DNA of 64,000 nt. Source: Saussurea involucrata. Taxonomy: Eukaryota > Streptophyta > Magnoliopsida > Asterales > Asteraceae. The translations under genes were made by a program, and so were the position numbers. The notes below the pieces were generated by a model. The model was not told the DNA's origin. It saw only the letters and a program-made list of their open reading frames with translations, and did not search any database. This document shows positions 8,708 through 21,611 of the stretch, one piece after another. Where the stretch lies: NCBI GenBank assembly GCA_033807775.1, contig CM066320.1, positions 180,020,784 to 180,084,783 of the forward strand, read 5' to 3'. Each line of letters opens with the position of its first letter. Position 1 is the stretch's first letter.

Positions 8708-10853
8708 TGCAACACCCCAAGTTTTCTATAATTGGTGGAGGAACGACCGGGATAACGGTAGAGAAACGGTCGAAAAAAGGTCCTGGCGTGCGATTGTGCC
8801 ATGCGATAGAGCCATAGGGCACAATCGCTGGTCACTATGACGGAGAGGGTATGAGCCTCGGTACATCCTGAGCAATTGTGACCAGCGATTGTGCCAAGGC
8901 ACAATCACATGTCACTATCGTGGAGCATATCTAGGAGGTTAAAATCTGATTTTTCAGGGTCTTTCTTCATTATATCTTCCTCATCCTTTCACAGATTGAG
9001 GCGATTTTTGTTTCAAAGTTCTCCATTTTCTTCAAGGCTAGATCAAGAGAGTTGGAGCTTGTTGAAGGATTCAAGAGTATTTGGTATATGTAACCTTCCC
9101 ATCTTCATCTCCTTCCTTATTAAGTTATGGTTTGGTTTCTTTGCACCAACAATCCTCATTTTTCTTGGGTTTCCTTTGTTTTTGTTTTGGGAGTAAAAGA
9201 GATGTTAAATCTAGAAATTAGCATGGAGATCTAAAGTTTTTATTTTTAGAAGCTCAAGATTGTGGTAAAAGCATGAATTTAGTCTAAATCTAGCAAGGTG
9301 AGTTGAAACTGCTTTGTGAAAACTATTTACATGCCGAAATTGCCCATTTTGAAGTATTTATGTGTTTTAGTTAATAATTATCAAATGTTGGAATATTTGA
9401 CGAGTTTTGTTTATTTAGAGTATTTGGTTACAAATCTTGTGAAACACTCATATTTGGGATTTTTGGGTAGTTTGATAAATGAATCATAAGTAAATGTATT
9501 TAATGATTTACCTTATTAACGGAGACTATTTGGTAAAAAATCATTTTAGTGAGTGGTTTGGGAAAATGCATATTCTCGTGTTATGGGGCTTTCTGAAAGT
9601 ATAAATGGTATGATTTCATTTGGAAAATATTTTGTCCCAATCTAAAGTTGTGTTTGTGAGTTATTCATGTCTTTGGAGCATGTGTCTGCATAAACGTGTT
9701 ATCGCGTATTATGACTGTTATCAAATAGTCAATTGATTTGTTGAGCTTTTGGTTCGATTTTGACTTCAAAAAGTCTTGGGGACATTAATCCAATTTAAAT
9801 TGATCTATGTTGGGCTTTTGGATTTAAATGCATTTGAAACATATTTATTTGTAAATTACATGTTTTGAGGGTGTTGGACATTCTTTTGGAGTCATGTAAT
9901 CTAGACTGTGATTCATTAGAACCATAGGCATGTGTGTTATCTTGTGTTGATGGTCGAATGGGTATTGCAGGGTTGGAATCTGGGACCCATGTTTCATGAC
10001 TTTAAACTTTTCAAGTAGGCACTAGAAGGGTTGAGTCTTGAGGTGCTACCTTGGAGGTAGGCACTAGGATCTCCGCCGCTTGAGTTAGTACCTTATAGGT
10101 AGTCCTTAAGTGTGTCGGGCCTTAAGGTGGAATTCATAAGAATTGACACTAAGGTCAACCGACTCTTGAGGTGAAACTTGTTAAGGAGTCGTAGGGACAT
10201 TTAGAGTTTAAGTTGTGAAGTGTTGTGTGATTAACGATGACAAGTGCCTTAACTTTGTGTCTCGCCACATTCGATGGAATCGGGTCTACCCCGCCACCGA
10301 AAGGTGTTGCTTTGGGTATCGAGTATTATCCATATTTTCGATGACGTTTTGAGTATGGATTATTATCCACGATTTGTGGCTTTAATTACTAAACCTTGTC
10401 CATGTTTTTGGTTGTTCTGGATAATAGAGTTTTATCCACGTTTTCAGTATTTGAATATGAATCCTTATTTGTGTTTTGGGTGAGTATTGGGTTTCAAAGT
10501 CATATTTGAATGTATGTTTTATATTGGTGTTTTTCATCACGAAAATGTGGGTTTAAGAAAAGATGTTGCTTTCATATGTCATATATTTTACTTTATAAAA
10601 ATGTGATTTAAAATAGCATTCTTATAGTTTACCGTTTCATATAAATGATGTAAACTCTTGAACTCACTAGACGTTAAGCCTAATCTTTTTATTTGTCATC
10701 ATGTGCATCAGGTCCGTGTTGGGAAATGGTGCTAGCGACACCGTGAAGAGTTGAGTGCTAGTTAGATGCACATGAAGGATGTAGTGATTGGGTGATGTCT
10801 TCTGCATCTTTGTGATAGCGACTATTATTGGGTTTTAGTAACACCCAACCTTG
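8708..10853 (+). repeat. Left part of solo LTR A
   Basis: Contains GC-rich inverted words: GCGATTGTGCC (8790-8800) with GGCACAATCGC (8818-8828), repeated as a tighter palindrome at 8885-8908. A GTGAGTT donor-like site follows CAAG at 9298; the stem-loop TAGACGTTAAGCCTA is at 10668-10682 and CAG|G at 10709-10712. ORFs in this region are incidental. Confidence 0.75.
9298..10711 (+). other. Predicted intron inside LTR A
   Basis: Donor CAAG|GTGAGTT at 9298 and acceptor CATCAG|G ending at 10711 delimit 1414 nt. A CTAAT branch-point-like site and a T-rich tract precede the acceptor. The same layout recurs in LTRs B, C, D and E. Confidence 0.5.
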
Positions 10854-11026
10854 TGTAACACCCGAATTTCGGTAAGTAAAAGTCACCTCATGCATTACTA
10901 TAGCTTCTAGGTGATAGATTTTTTGATAGGAAATCCTTGCTTTTAGTTCCTAAGATAATCAAGGGTATTTCGTGTGAGAAAAGTTGAGTTTTTGGGCCTT
11001 GGTACTGTTTGGGCCATATGCCATGT

Positions 11027-11047
11027 GATAGTGACACTGTCACTATC
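11027..11047. repeat. Palindrome in LTR B
   Basis: Arms GATAGTGACA and TGTCACTATC, 10 bp each, are separated by a single C. A second copy of the same design with a central A, at the B sequence now split between 11095-11099 and 24112-24132, is where element C inserted. Confidence 0.85.
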
Positions 11048-11249
11048 GTTATGTCACAATCGCTGAAGCCCATAACGTTTGGGTACGTTTTGACGATAGT
11101 GTAACACCCCGAATCTTTGACTAATTAATGATGTGTCTACACGCGATTTTCATGCATACAAGCGATATTATTCAGCCAACTTAAGTTTCCGAGCTTGAAA
11201 ATCGGATTTGGACGTCAAAAGAGAGTTTGGACAGCAGCGACTGTGACCA

Positions 11250-11274
11250 GCGACTATGCCCTGGGCATAGTCGC
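11250..11274. repeat. Near-perfect palindrome in LTR C
   Basis: Arms GCGACTATGCCC and GGGCATAGTCGC, 12 bp each, around a single T. Further partial copies occur at 11338-11389, and the 3' LTR has versions at 21778-21801 and 21864-21902. The cluster is GC-rich against AT-rich surroundings. Confidence 0.85.
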
Positions 11275-12710
11275 GAGGGTCAATGTCGCGACAGGGGGAG
11301 AGTTTCGTGAAATCAAGCAGTAGGGTGGCAGGTGGTAGCGACTATGCCACGCGACAATGCCCTGGGCATAGTCGCGAGGGCATAGTCGCGGTGGAGGTGA
11401 CGGGTTCTGTTTGAATACCCGATTTTTGGAGAGTTCAACCTCATTTTCTCTTATTTCAACAGTAAGATCGATTCCTCTCTCTCTCTAGGCGTTTTTCCTC
11501 TCCCAAAACCCTTTCCTTCTTCACTCCAAAGCTAGGGTTTGATTGAGGCTTTCATCTTGCAACCAAGCTACCATTGAAGAGCATTGTTAAAGATTTCTAG
11601 CAAGATACTTATGTTCCTTATCGCCTCCATTTTCTAGGGTTGCTCTAATCCTCTCTCATCTTCTTCAAGAAAGGAAGTTTGAAGTTCATTTTGGTAACCT
11701 AGAAGTGTAATAACCAGGTATATTATTTAATTATTTTAATAGTATTATTTTAGTTAAGGTGGATTTGGGAAATTTTATAAAGTTTAAGTGTGGTTAAAAG
11801 TATTTTATAGAGTTAGAAGTTAAGGGGTAAGTTTTATTTTTAATATAGAAGCATAAGGGTGTGTTTTGCCAAATAGGATAAGTTTAGGGTTTGTTTGGTA
11901 GATGAGAATATCTCATTCTCATCCACCGCCTCTTTCATTACAATAGGAGGAGGTGTCCTCATTTAGACACACTTAGCAATTACCAAAAGTGTGTTTGTGT
12001 GTGTGTTCTTTCTGCAAAGAGAAAGGAGAGAAAAAGAGGGTGAATTTGAAGAAGGAAGGTCAAGAACAAAGAAGGGAACTGATTATATCAGCTGGGTTTT
12101 AGGATTCACATCAAGAAAACAAAGGTATGAATCTATATAATTCTCTCTTTTATGTGTATTAGGTTCTATATGAGTTTTTGAAGTGGGTTTTGGTAATTTT
12201 AGAAAGATATGATAATTTTGGGTTTGAATCATGAATCATTGAATGAGTTTCATTAGATTAAACGATACTTTGAAGATTGGTAATTGTGGGGAAAGGTTTA
12301 GGACATCCATAATTTCTTTTTGGAGGCTTAAAAATCGTTTTGGGATGAATTGGGTTTCAGAAAGGGCCATTTTCGGCTGAAATGGAAGTGCGGGTTCTTC
12401 GCGCTAGTTTGGTGCTAGTTAACTAGCGCGGGAAGTAGCGTCGTTCTCTGGTCCATTGCCCCGCGCCCATTGTGGCGCGAGTTATCTAGCACGGGCAGTA
12501 GCGCCGGGCACTGTTTTGTGTTTTCGGGTTTCGTTTTGTGTACGGTTTGAGGATATGTTTGTGGTATCACCTAAGTGTTGTTTTGGGGCTTATTAGGAAT
12601 GGATTTGGGACATAACTAGATGGTTTAACACCATTCTTATGGCGCCAATTCAGGTGTTCGGGTTGAGCTAAAGTGTGTCCCGGAGCGTGTATCGATGTGC
12701 TAAGGTTAAG

Positions 12711-13103
12711 GTGAGTTTTTATTAAAAAAATGTTTTCAAATGGAATACATATATGTGTATGAGTGTAATATTGTGCATATGGTGTTTATATGAGTATTAC
12801 ATTGCATGAGTGCTAGTTGGCCGGGCTTAGGACCGGTGAAAGTTGGCTGTACAGAGGGACAGTGGTGTTGGCTGTATTTAGTACAGCGGTGTAAAATAAT
12901 TAATTGGCTTGCTACCAATTAATATGGCCAAGAGAAAGAGAAAGAGAAAGAGATGGAAAGATACATGATGCATGAGTCATAGTTGGTATTCTTATGTGAA
13001 TTTATGTGTATGATGTTGTGCAAATGTTTTCTTTAACTAACGAGGATTTCTCACTAGACCTCAAGGTCTAACCCTCATTTTGTTTTAAAAATATGTATTC
13101 CAG
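12711..13103 (+). other. Predicted intron inside solo LTR E
   Basis: Donor AAG|GTGAGTT, branch-point-like CTAAC within the arm following the stem-loop, a T-rich tract (CATTTTGTTTT) and acceptor CAG|G give a 393-nt intron-like unit. It is the shortest version among the five LTR families. Confidence 0.5.
13055..13070 (+). other. Stem-loop before the acceptor in LTR E
   Basis: TAGACC-TCAA-GGTCTA forms a perfect 6-bp stem with a 4-nt loop. At the equivalent site the other families have TAGGC...GCCTA, so both arms changed together. Confidence 0.75.
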
Positions 13104-14819
13104 GTCATGGAGCAAGTAAGGATCAATGATAAGATAATCTATGATTAGCTTTTTGGGAAGACTTGTGTTAAGAATATCATGAAGCGTTTTTGTACTTGTG
13201 ACTTTGTTATTAGTCATAATGTAAATTATTTAGTCGAAAGAGTTTGTATTGAATTACTTATTATGTTTAGCAAGACTATGGGACCGAATATGAAATATGA
13301 TGTATCTTTGGATGAAATTATGTTATGAAATGTATGTTAATTGTACATATGGAATATGGGTTGTTACAAGAATCATTTTGTTGGTGGATTCAAGTTGTGA
13401 TTGAGGTAATCTTCTCTTCTCTTCGTTTTGGAAATTAGGGTTTCGATTTATTGGTGGTTTTGAATGTATTATGTTGGGGGAATTGATTCCAAGTGTTTAG
13501 GGATAAATATTTATGGTTGAAAACTTATGAATCTAGGTTCTTGGAGATTTTAGCTTGAAGATGCAAGTTGTCTCGGAGGAGCTTACGTTTGGGAGAAAAA
13601 TCTAGATTTAGACTAAATCTAGCAAGGTGAGTTCAAGTTACTTTGCGAAAACTTTGTACATGCCAAAAATAGTATTTTCCAAATATTTGTGTGTCTTACT
13701 TGAAAATATCTATGGTTGAGTTATTTGGATAGTTTAACTCTTTTGAAGTGTTTATCTTCATAAATGTGTAAAACACCCATATTTGGGGCTTTTGGATATT
13801 TGGATGGTTAGAAATCATAATATGACTTTAAAAGATTAATTGCTCAAAATGAGGTTTATTGGATGGTTTGATCATGTTAGCGTAATTGATTTTATAAACC
13901 AATTGAGAAATGCACTTTTAGTGTTATGGGTCATTTTGAGAATAATAAGTGTGTGAGTCCTTCGGGAAAACCTTTTTGTTTAACTGTGTCGAGTTTTGGG
14001 GTTAATGATGATTTCGTGGTATTGTCTGTCTAAACAATGTTTAAACGCATTTTATGTGATTATGACCGCTAGTTATGGGTCTAGCAAGCTTGGAGCACTT
14101 TGCTCGGTTTTGACTGTGAGAAAGTCTTGGGAACAATTGTCCGGTTTAAATGGCTCGATGTGGAGTCTTGTTTATGGGTTGCTTTTATTGCACCGTTTTG
14201 CATATTATTGCACGTTGCTGATATTTACATGCTTGGGTGAGTGAGTCATTCCGGATAGGCATGTTGTTTTAGACTGTGTTGCATTGGATCCATAGGCATG
14301 TTAGTCAGTCGTTGGTAATGGTCGATTAGGTATCTTGAGGTTGGACCTCGGAACTCATGTCTTATAACCTTAACTTTTCAAGTGGACACTAGGAGGGTTG
14401 AGTCCGGAGGTGCTACCTGGGAGGTAGGCGCTAGGACCCCCGCCGCTTATAGAGGGTGCCTTGGAGGTGATCCTAAGTGTGCCGGGTCTTGATGTGGAGT
14501 CTTGGAGACGGAAACTAAGGTCAACTGTCTCTTGAGGTGGAACTTGTTGAGAAGTCGTAGGAACCCTTGGATGGTCCAGTCGCGAGGGTTGTACGATGAA
14601 CGTTGTATGGGTGGTATACTTATGTGTTACCTCCACCTTCAACGGATACGGGTCTCCCCCGTTTACGGTATTTGGATTTTTATGACATTTTACGTTTGCG
14701 TGAGTATTGCTTCGTATTATGTTTTCAAAGAAAGGTTATAATTAAATGGATGGTTTTACATGTTTTACGGGTCGAGTATTTATTGTCAACCATATTTGAA
14801 GGCTTTGCCTAATATATTA

Positions 14820-15214
14820 AATTCCGGATCCAATCAAATTCCGGATCCTTACCCACTTTCGGATCAATTCCGGATCGCCACCGGAACCGGATCCATTCCG
14901 GATCCATTCCGGATCGCCCAATTTCCGGATTCCCAACTTAATTCCGGATCCTTATCCACTTCCGGATCCAACCCATTTCCGGATCCTATCAAATTCCGGA
15001 TCCAATCCCAATTCTGGATTCTATCAAATTCCGGATCCAATCCCAATTCCGGATTCTATCAAATTCCGGAACTCATACCGGATTTCAATATCGGGACTTC
15101 GATCTGGAGTCAATTTTTACTCTAAAAACTCATCTAAATTCAGTTTGTTGGTCGATTCCGTTCCAATACATATTCACCAAATCAATTAGATAGTTTGCTA
15201 CAAAATATCTGATG
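14820..15214 (-). repeat. D-family LTR fragment as filler inside LTR C
   Basis: 395 bp rich in CCGGATCC words match the LTR of element D at about 26650-27000, ending in the same GCTACAAAATATCTGAT string. The fragment differs enough in its first ~60 bp to come from another D-family copy. It joins truncated copy A and truncated copy B of LTR C without target duplication. The apparent ORFs across it reflect the reiterated words. Confidence 0.85.
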
Positions 15215-15477
15215 ATTTTCTCTTATTTCAACAGCAAGATCGATTCATCTCTCTCTCTAGGCGATTTTCCTCACCCAAAACCCTTTCCTTCTTCACTCCA
15301 AAGCTAGGGTTTGATTGAGGCTTTCATCTTGCAACCAAGCTACCATTAAAGAGCATTGTTAAAGATTTCTAGCAAGATACTTGTGTTCCTTATCGCCTCC
15401 ATTTTCTAGGGTTGCTCTAATCCTCTCTCATCTTCTTCAAGAAAGGAAGCTTGAAGTTCATTTTGGTAACCTAGAAG

Positions 15478-16208
15478 TGTAATAACCAGGTATATTATTT
15501 AATTATTTTAATAGTATTATTTTAGTTAAGGTGGATTTGGGAAATTTTATAAAGTTTAAGTGTGGTTAAAAGTATTTTATAGAGTTAGAAGTTAAGGGGT
15601 AAGTTTTATTTTTAATATAGAAGCATAAGGGTGTGTTTTGCCAAATAGGATAAGTTTAGGGTTTGTTTGGTAGATGAGAATATCTCATTCTCATCCACCG
15701 CCTCTTTCATTACAATAGGAGGAGGTGTCCTCATTTAGACACACTTAGCAATTACCAAAAGTGTGTTTGTGTGTGTGTTCTTTTTGCAAAGAGAAAGGAG
15801 AGAAAAAGAGGGTGAATTTGAAGAAGGAAGGTCAAGAACAAAGAAGGGAACTGATTATATCAGCTGGGTTTTAGGATTCACATCAAGAAAACAAAGGTAT
15901 GAATCTATATAATTCTCTCTTTTATGTGTATTAGGTTCTATATGAGTTTTTGAAGTGGGTTTTGGTAATTTTAGAAAGATATGATAATTTTGGGTTTGAA
16001 TCATGAATCATTGAATGAGTTTCATTAGATTAAATGATACTTTGATGATTGGTAATTGTGGGGAAAGGTTTAGGACATCCATAATTTCTTTTTGGAGGCT
16101 TAAAAATCGTTTTGGGATGAATTGGGTTTGAGAAAGGGCCATTTTCGGCTGAAATGGAAGTGCAGGTTCTCCGCGCTAGTTTGGTGCTAGTTAACTAGCG
16201 CGGGAAGT
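15478..16208 (+). repeat. Truncated second copy of solo LTR E
   Basis: 731 bp nearly identical to the first part of E (11706-12436), preceded by the same AGAAG. It breaks off just after GCGGGAAGTA and joins LTR C sequence in a short TATTTA overlap. The 14-bp palindrome is retained at 16186-16199. Confidence 0.85.
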
Positions 16209-16326
16209 ATTTAAGTTTGGCAACTTATGAATCTAGGTTCTTGGAGATTTTAGCTTGAAGATGCAAGTTGTCTCGGAGGAGCTTACGTTTGGGAGAAAAA
16301 TCTAGATTTAGCCTAAATCTAGCAAG

Positions 16327-17693
16327 GTGAGTTCAAGTTACTTTGCGAAAACTTTGTACATGCCAAAAATAGTATTTTACAAATATTTGTGTGTTTACTT
16401 GAAAATATCTATGGTTGAGTTATTTGGATAGTTTAACTATTTTGAAGTGTTTATCTTCATAAATGTGTAAAACACCCATATTTGGGGCTTTTGGATATTT
16501 GGATGGTTAGAAATCATAATATGACTTTAAAAGATTAATTGCTCAAAATGAGGTTTATTGGATGGTTTGATCATGTTAGCGTAATTGATTTTATAAACCA
16601 ATTGAGAAATGCACTTTTAGTGTTATGGGTCATTTTGAGAATAATAAGGGTGTGAGTCCTTCTGGAAAACCTTTTTGTTTAACTGTGTCGAGTTTTGGGG
16701 TTAATGATGATTTCGTGGTATTGTCTGTCTAAACAATGTTTAAACGCATTTTATGTGATGATGACCGCTAGTTATGGGTCTAGCAAGCTTGGAGCACTTT
16801 GCTCGGTTTTGACTGTGAGAAAGTCTTGGGAACAATTGTCCGGTTTAAATGGCTCGATGTGGAGTCTTGTTTATGGGTTGCTTTTATTGCACCGTTTTGC
16901 ATATTATTGCACGTTGTTGATATTTACATGCTTGGGTGAGTGAGTCATTTCGGATAGGCATGTTGTTTTAGATTGTGTTGCATTGGATCCATAGGCATGT
17001 TAGTCAGTCGTTGGTAATGGTCGATTGGGTATCTTGAGGTTGTACCTCGGAACTCATGTCTTTTAACCTTAACTTTTCAAGTGGACACTAGGAGGGTTGA
17101 GTCCGGAGGTGCTACCTGGGAGGTAGGCGCTAGGACCCCCGCCGCTTATAGAGGGTGCCTTGGAGGTGATCCTAAGTGTGTCGGGCCTTGAGGTGGAGTC
17201 TTGGAGACGGAAACTAAGGTCAACTGTCTCTTGAGGTGGAACTTGTTGAGAAGTCGTAGGAACCCTTGGATGGAGGGTCCAGTCGCGAGGGTTGTACGAT
17301 GAACATTGTATGGGTGGTATACTTATGTGTTACCTCCACCTTCAACGGATACGGGTCTCCCCCGTTTATGGTATTTGGATTTTTATGACATTTTACGTTT
17401 GCGTGAGTATTGCTTCGTATTATCTTTTCAAAGAAAGGTTATAATTAAATGGATGGTTTTACATGTTTTACGGGTCGAGTATTTATTGTCAACCATATTT
17501 GAAGGCTTTGCCTAATATATTATTCACGTAATTGTGTGAGTTGGAAAATGGATGAATTGCAATTATAGTAAACTCTTTTGAAATCATGACTAAACTACTA
17601 CTCTTTCGATTTATGATTTTACATAGTCATGATAAAATGCTTGAACTCACTAGGCATTAGCCTAACCTTTTTATTTGTCGGCATGTGCAACAG
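16327..17693 (+). other. Predicted intron inside the 5' LTR of C (copy B)
   Basis: Donor GCAAG|GTGAGTT at 16327. Stem-loop TAGGCATTAGCCTA at 17651-17664, branch-point-like CTAAC directly at its end, T-rich CCTTTTTATTTGT, acceptor CAACAG|G ending at 17693. The interval is 1367 nt and ends 274 nt before the LTR end. Confidence 0.5.
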
Positions 17694-17967
17694 GCTCAGG
17701 TTGGGGTAGCTCTAGCTACATTGTGAAGTGGCGAGTGCTAGTATAGTGCACGAGAGGTGACTTAATTAGTGAAGTCTTTCGCAATTGTTTGGACTAGCAA
17801 CTTGTGTTGTGTTAAGTAACACCCAATTAAGTTATTTTATTGTGGACTTATGATGTTTTAAATTCCGAGGTATTTTAAGGAATGAATTGTAGAAGCGATT
17901 ATATCTATTTTGGTTATTTTATTGAATTTTAAAGTTAGTTGCTCGTTCCAAATTTGAGGGTGTTACA

Positions 17968-20900
17968 AGATGGTATCAGAGCATAAATTTGAGAGATTTA
18001 GGTGTTGATTTTGGATACCTAGACTCAAACTAGCGTTTGTTTAAGTAAATGAGAGTGAAATTCACTTGTAGGCACTTTAAGATAGGATGTTTCGAGGTCA
18101 ATGAATGTTGTTAGAAACGAGAATCACGTCGAGAGTAACAAGGATAATCATGTACGGTGTGTTCATAATGGCACCTGGCCAGTGTCATGGTGAACCTACT
18201 AGTACATGTTCATACTTGAATTACTTTAATGTGATGACCGTTGGAGTTGTGAAAGAGGTTCTAAGCTAGTAGTCGTTGGAATAGATGAACGATTCTAGTA
18301 TTAGTCACTTGGAGTGACGATAAGTATGATATTTGCTTTAAGTAGACCATTTCGGGTCAAGACTGATGGTTGAATTGGAACCATAGAAATATTGAGCCGA
18401 CTTTGATTTGAGGAAAAACCGTGAGGTTAATGGATATAATTCCCAACTTGCCTTAAGAGGTTTGAACGTCCGGGTGAAAATAGTGGGTCGGAGGATTATG
18501 GAGGAGTATGAGTTGAGACGTTGAATGCCGACTAGGTCATGCACAAAGTTTATTTTGAAAATAAATTGCATCAACTATTTCTTGTGTTTCAAATCCTTAT
18601 ATGGATTGTATTACAAATTTTGGAAAATGTTTAGCACACGCACAAGATTTCAAATTATGGGTTTTCGAACCTACATGAAATTATTTTATTGCAGGAGTTG
18701 CAAACTCCGCCGGGATTTGTTTTGCTTTATTTCATTATTGTTCAACATTGCTTTCGAATATAATGATAATCATATTTTTATGATGTTTAAGATGTTGGGC
18801 AAGTAACTACGGCTTGTGACTTTAACATTGGATCTCCTCCACATATGTTAGAGTTTGGACGGAAAGTTATCTTCCATGATGTCTGTGTAAAACTATTTTG
18901 GAGAATTTGTTTAATGTGAATTGTTAAACAATGTTGTTTATGTGGTATTACCATAGAAAGAGTTTTGGAATTTGGTATTTTAGCCATGATTTTGCTTAAT
19001 GCAATTTGACTTTGGATGCACAATGTTTGGTGTTATTTTGTTGACTTGGAGTCATTGAGTTCGTTGAATTTCATGGAGTTTTGTTGTACGACGTTTTGTG
19101 TCGTGTGGGTATAATTTTACAATGTGCATACTCTACTTTCTTATGTGAAAAGTTCATGAATTATGTTGGGTATTTTGTCCCACTCGAGTTTTGTTGAGAA
19201 ATGTTAATTTTATGCCATAAGGCGACTAAAAGAGATGAGTTTGGAACTCAAGTGTCGCGTAACTTTTCTTTCAAGCATTTGTGTTATTAAGTATTTCGTT
19301 GCAAATGGTTCAGTGTATGGATTGGTTTATACGTGGCTTAAGTGATGCATGAAAGAACATTTTGGTGACATTTCATAATAATTTGCTTGGTGCGCTTTCG
19401 GTCAGTTAAATGTTTTATTATCATTTCATGTAAAGGCGTTATATCGACTTAGGGGTATGCATAGCTTGGTAACTATTGGTTCTCGACATTTTGATAAACG
19501 AGTCGTGCATGAAAATGTTTTATTAACTCCTTGTTTAAATGAAAGGCCATTTGGTCGAAGCATGTTTTAGCGGTGTGGGGATCACGGATGGTTTACGATA
19601 CGTGATATTTGAAAAAAAACACGAATGTATGAGTCGTTGACATTGGTCAATTTTGATTTGCCGAATATTTTGGAAAATTGAAAACTTTTTGGTTTTGTAG
19701 GAAATGGGTATTTTGAGTATTTTTGACAAGTACATTTTTTAAGCAACGACATTTTGACGTTTTAAGTTGCTAGTACAGAACTTTTGATGAAAATGCTCCG
19801 TGTTGAGAATTTTGGAGAAAAATGAATTTCTTAAACTTAGGGAGCATGGGAACACCTATGATTTGAACTTTGATGTGCACCGTTGGTGCAAACTGGGATT
19901 TGAAAATAGGTTTGAACCCTGTTGGTGTCAACAAATTATTAACACTTATTTCCTCATATGTTTTGGAAAACCGCATTGTTGTGTAAAAGTTTTGCCAGAA
20001 ACGTTTTGCTCATGTGTCATTATGTGACCAGTTGAAGAAACTTTGGAAATTGATTTAAAGAATTTCATCTTTTGAAATTGGTCGAGAACTATTTGTTGCA
20101 TGTTATTTCATTTCAAGAAAATTTCTAAGAGAGTGTTACAAGCTTGCATGCCTACCCCCAATTTGAGGTTTTATGACGTTTTAGTAGATATTTTCAAATG
20201 ATGGAAACGGATTGGTTTTGTCTTTAAATTTGGAACTTACACAAGTCAGTTGTGTTTGACTAAGGTGTGATTATGAACTGTTCATCGTTTTCGTGTAATA
20301 AACTGACGCGCACAAATTTGATTGGTAAATCCTGTTCCATGCCATTTTATGGTTAAAAAGGAAAATTTGGAGTCAAATGTTGTTGGGACTTCTTTTGAAA
20401 TACGTGCACACCTTTTATTGCACCCTGTTTAAAGTCAGGCAATTACTTTACGTGCATGTCATGAGTCAATCCATACTAGAACCGTGGCGGTTCATTTTAA
20501 AGAAGTTGTTTATTACGCTTTTGCGTTTTGGGGATATTCTGAACTGCAATGAAATAATTTTTAACATGATTTTTCATATGTGGGACGAGCGTGTCCGTTT
20601 TGCGTAACTATCGAATTGATGATAGTAGTTTTTCTATACGTACGATTTATTTGATATGAAAATCTTTGCGTTGAAATTTTTTGTGTAAGGTTTAATTGAT
20701 TGACATATTTATTGAATAACGCACTTGAAAACCTTGAACTCATTAGGACTTTGGAGAAGTTAAGTAACCCAGTTGAAAGTAAGTGTGTAGAACCTCGACT
20801 GTGAAGAGTTGGGCGTTCAAGCGCGTGGCGTGACTATAGGCCAGATGATATCGATAGCAAAGTCAATGTGTTGTGGTAATTGGAGGGTTAGACTTGCGGT

Positions 20901-21611
20901 AACGCATTTCAAGGTTGGTGTAGCCGTTTTGTTGACAACCTTAGTTTTGGGGAAACACTCGGTAAACGGAACTCATGTGTGGAGTCCTGTTAGAGTTCAA
21001 AGCTTGGTGGTATAACTAGGTGTCAACCTTTGTGGGTTTGAGGTCGGAAACCGTTAGTGTAATCGGGGGATTGTAGTCCGATTTTAAATGAAATAATGGT
21101 AACGGTTGTAGTAACCTTAAGATGCTCAACTATGATGAGTGGTTTTGGTGGAATAACTTCGTGTATGGTTACAGGACCTGTCGGTTTGATGATTGATGTT
21201 GGGATGGATTCTTGGAGTCTATTAGAACTCGTTGGATGTAGATAACAATTAATGGTAGGAATAATCAGAATTGATGATTCTGTTGGGTTCGTTAGCAAAC
21301 AAACCTTGGAGTGATTAGAGTCTGAAATCGGAATCGGGATGCATGGAACATCTAAGGTTGGGAGACAACCGAAGTCTTGTGGTTATAAGCTGCTTTGGTA
21401 AGTTAAGCGTTACTCGGATGTAAGTGTGATGAGCCTAAGGGGATATTAGGTGTGAGCATCGATGCAAAGATTTTCGGGGCAGTTCGGTCAAGAAGGACAA
21501 TTTAAGTCTCAGTTGGAAATTGAAGGAACATGAATAAGTTTGAACTCGGTAACCGTTGGAAGTGCGAGAACTAGATTTCGAGGACGAAATCTCTTTTAAG
21601 GTTGGGAGGAT
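17968..21611 (+). other. Non-coding internal domain of element C
   Basis: The 3644 bp between the LTRs start with a PBS (TGGTATCAGAGC, 17971-17982) and end with a purine tract GTTGGGAGGAT (21601-21611). The longest open frames are below 100 codons, and none resembles gag, protease, RT, RNase H or integrase. Text is T-rich with many TTTTGG/TTTGG words, unlike a decayed gag-pol, in which motif fragments should remain visible. I read it as a large retrotransposon derivative domain mobilised in trans. Confidence 0.75.

Larger units (their letters stand above)
11706..13368 (+). mobile_element. Solo LTR E inside the 5' LTR of C
   Basis: A 1663-bp LTR from TGTAATAACC to GGGTTGTTACA. The target duplication is AGAAG (11701-11705) against AGAAT (13369-13373), one mismatch. 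The empty site is seen in C's 3' LTR at about 22215-22222, where CTAGAAG runs directly into CATTTTG. It carries a perfect 14-bp palindrome GCTAGTTAACTAGC (12414-12427), a donor AAG|GTGAGTT at 12711, a stem-loop TAGACCTCAAGGTCTA at 13055-13070 and an acceptor CCAG|G at 13103. No internal domain. Confidence 0.88.
11100..17967 (+). repeat. Compound 5' LTR of element C
   Basis: Compared with the 2500-bp 3' LTR, this region contains two partial LTR copies. Copy A (11100-14819) has the true LTR start, carries solo LTR E and stops after AATATATTA, missing the last ~450 bp. Copy B (15215-17967) starts in TTTTCTCTTATTTC, missing the first ~350 bp, and runs to the LTR end. Between them is D-like DNA (14820-15214). 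Both copies carry the E insertion at the same site, so duplication followed the E insertion. Copy B then lost the second half of E and adjoining LTR sequence, with a junction near 16208. Confidence 0.85.

Noticed and set aside
13996..14244. 82-codon ORF present three times (13996, 16695, 22842)
   Set aside because: Repeats with the LTR of C and lies within its predicted intron; no protein-family likeness.
14760..15125. 121-codon ORF rich in Ser/Gly/Asn/Pro/Asp
   Set aside because: Produced by reiterated CCGGATCC words of a D-like LTR fragment; a mirror ORF exists on the other strand.
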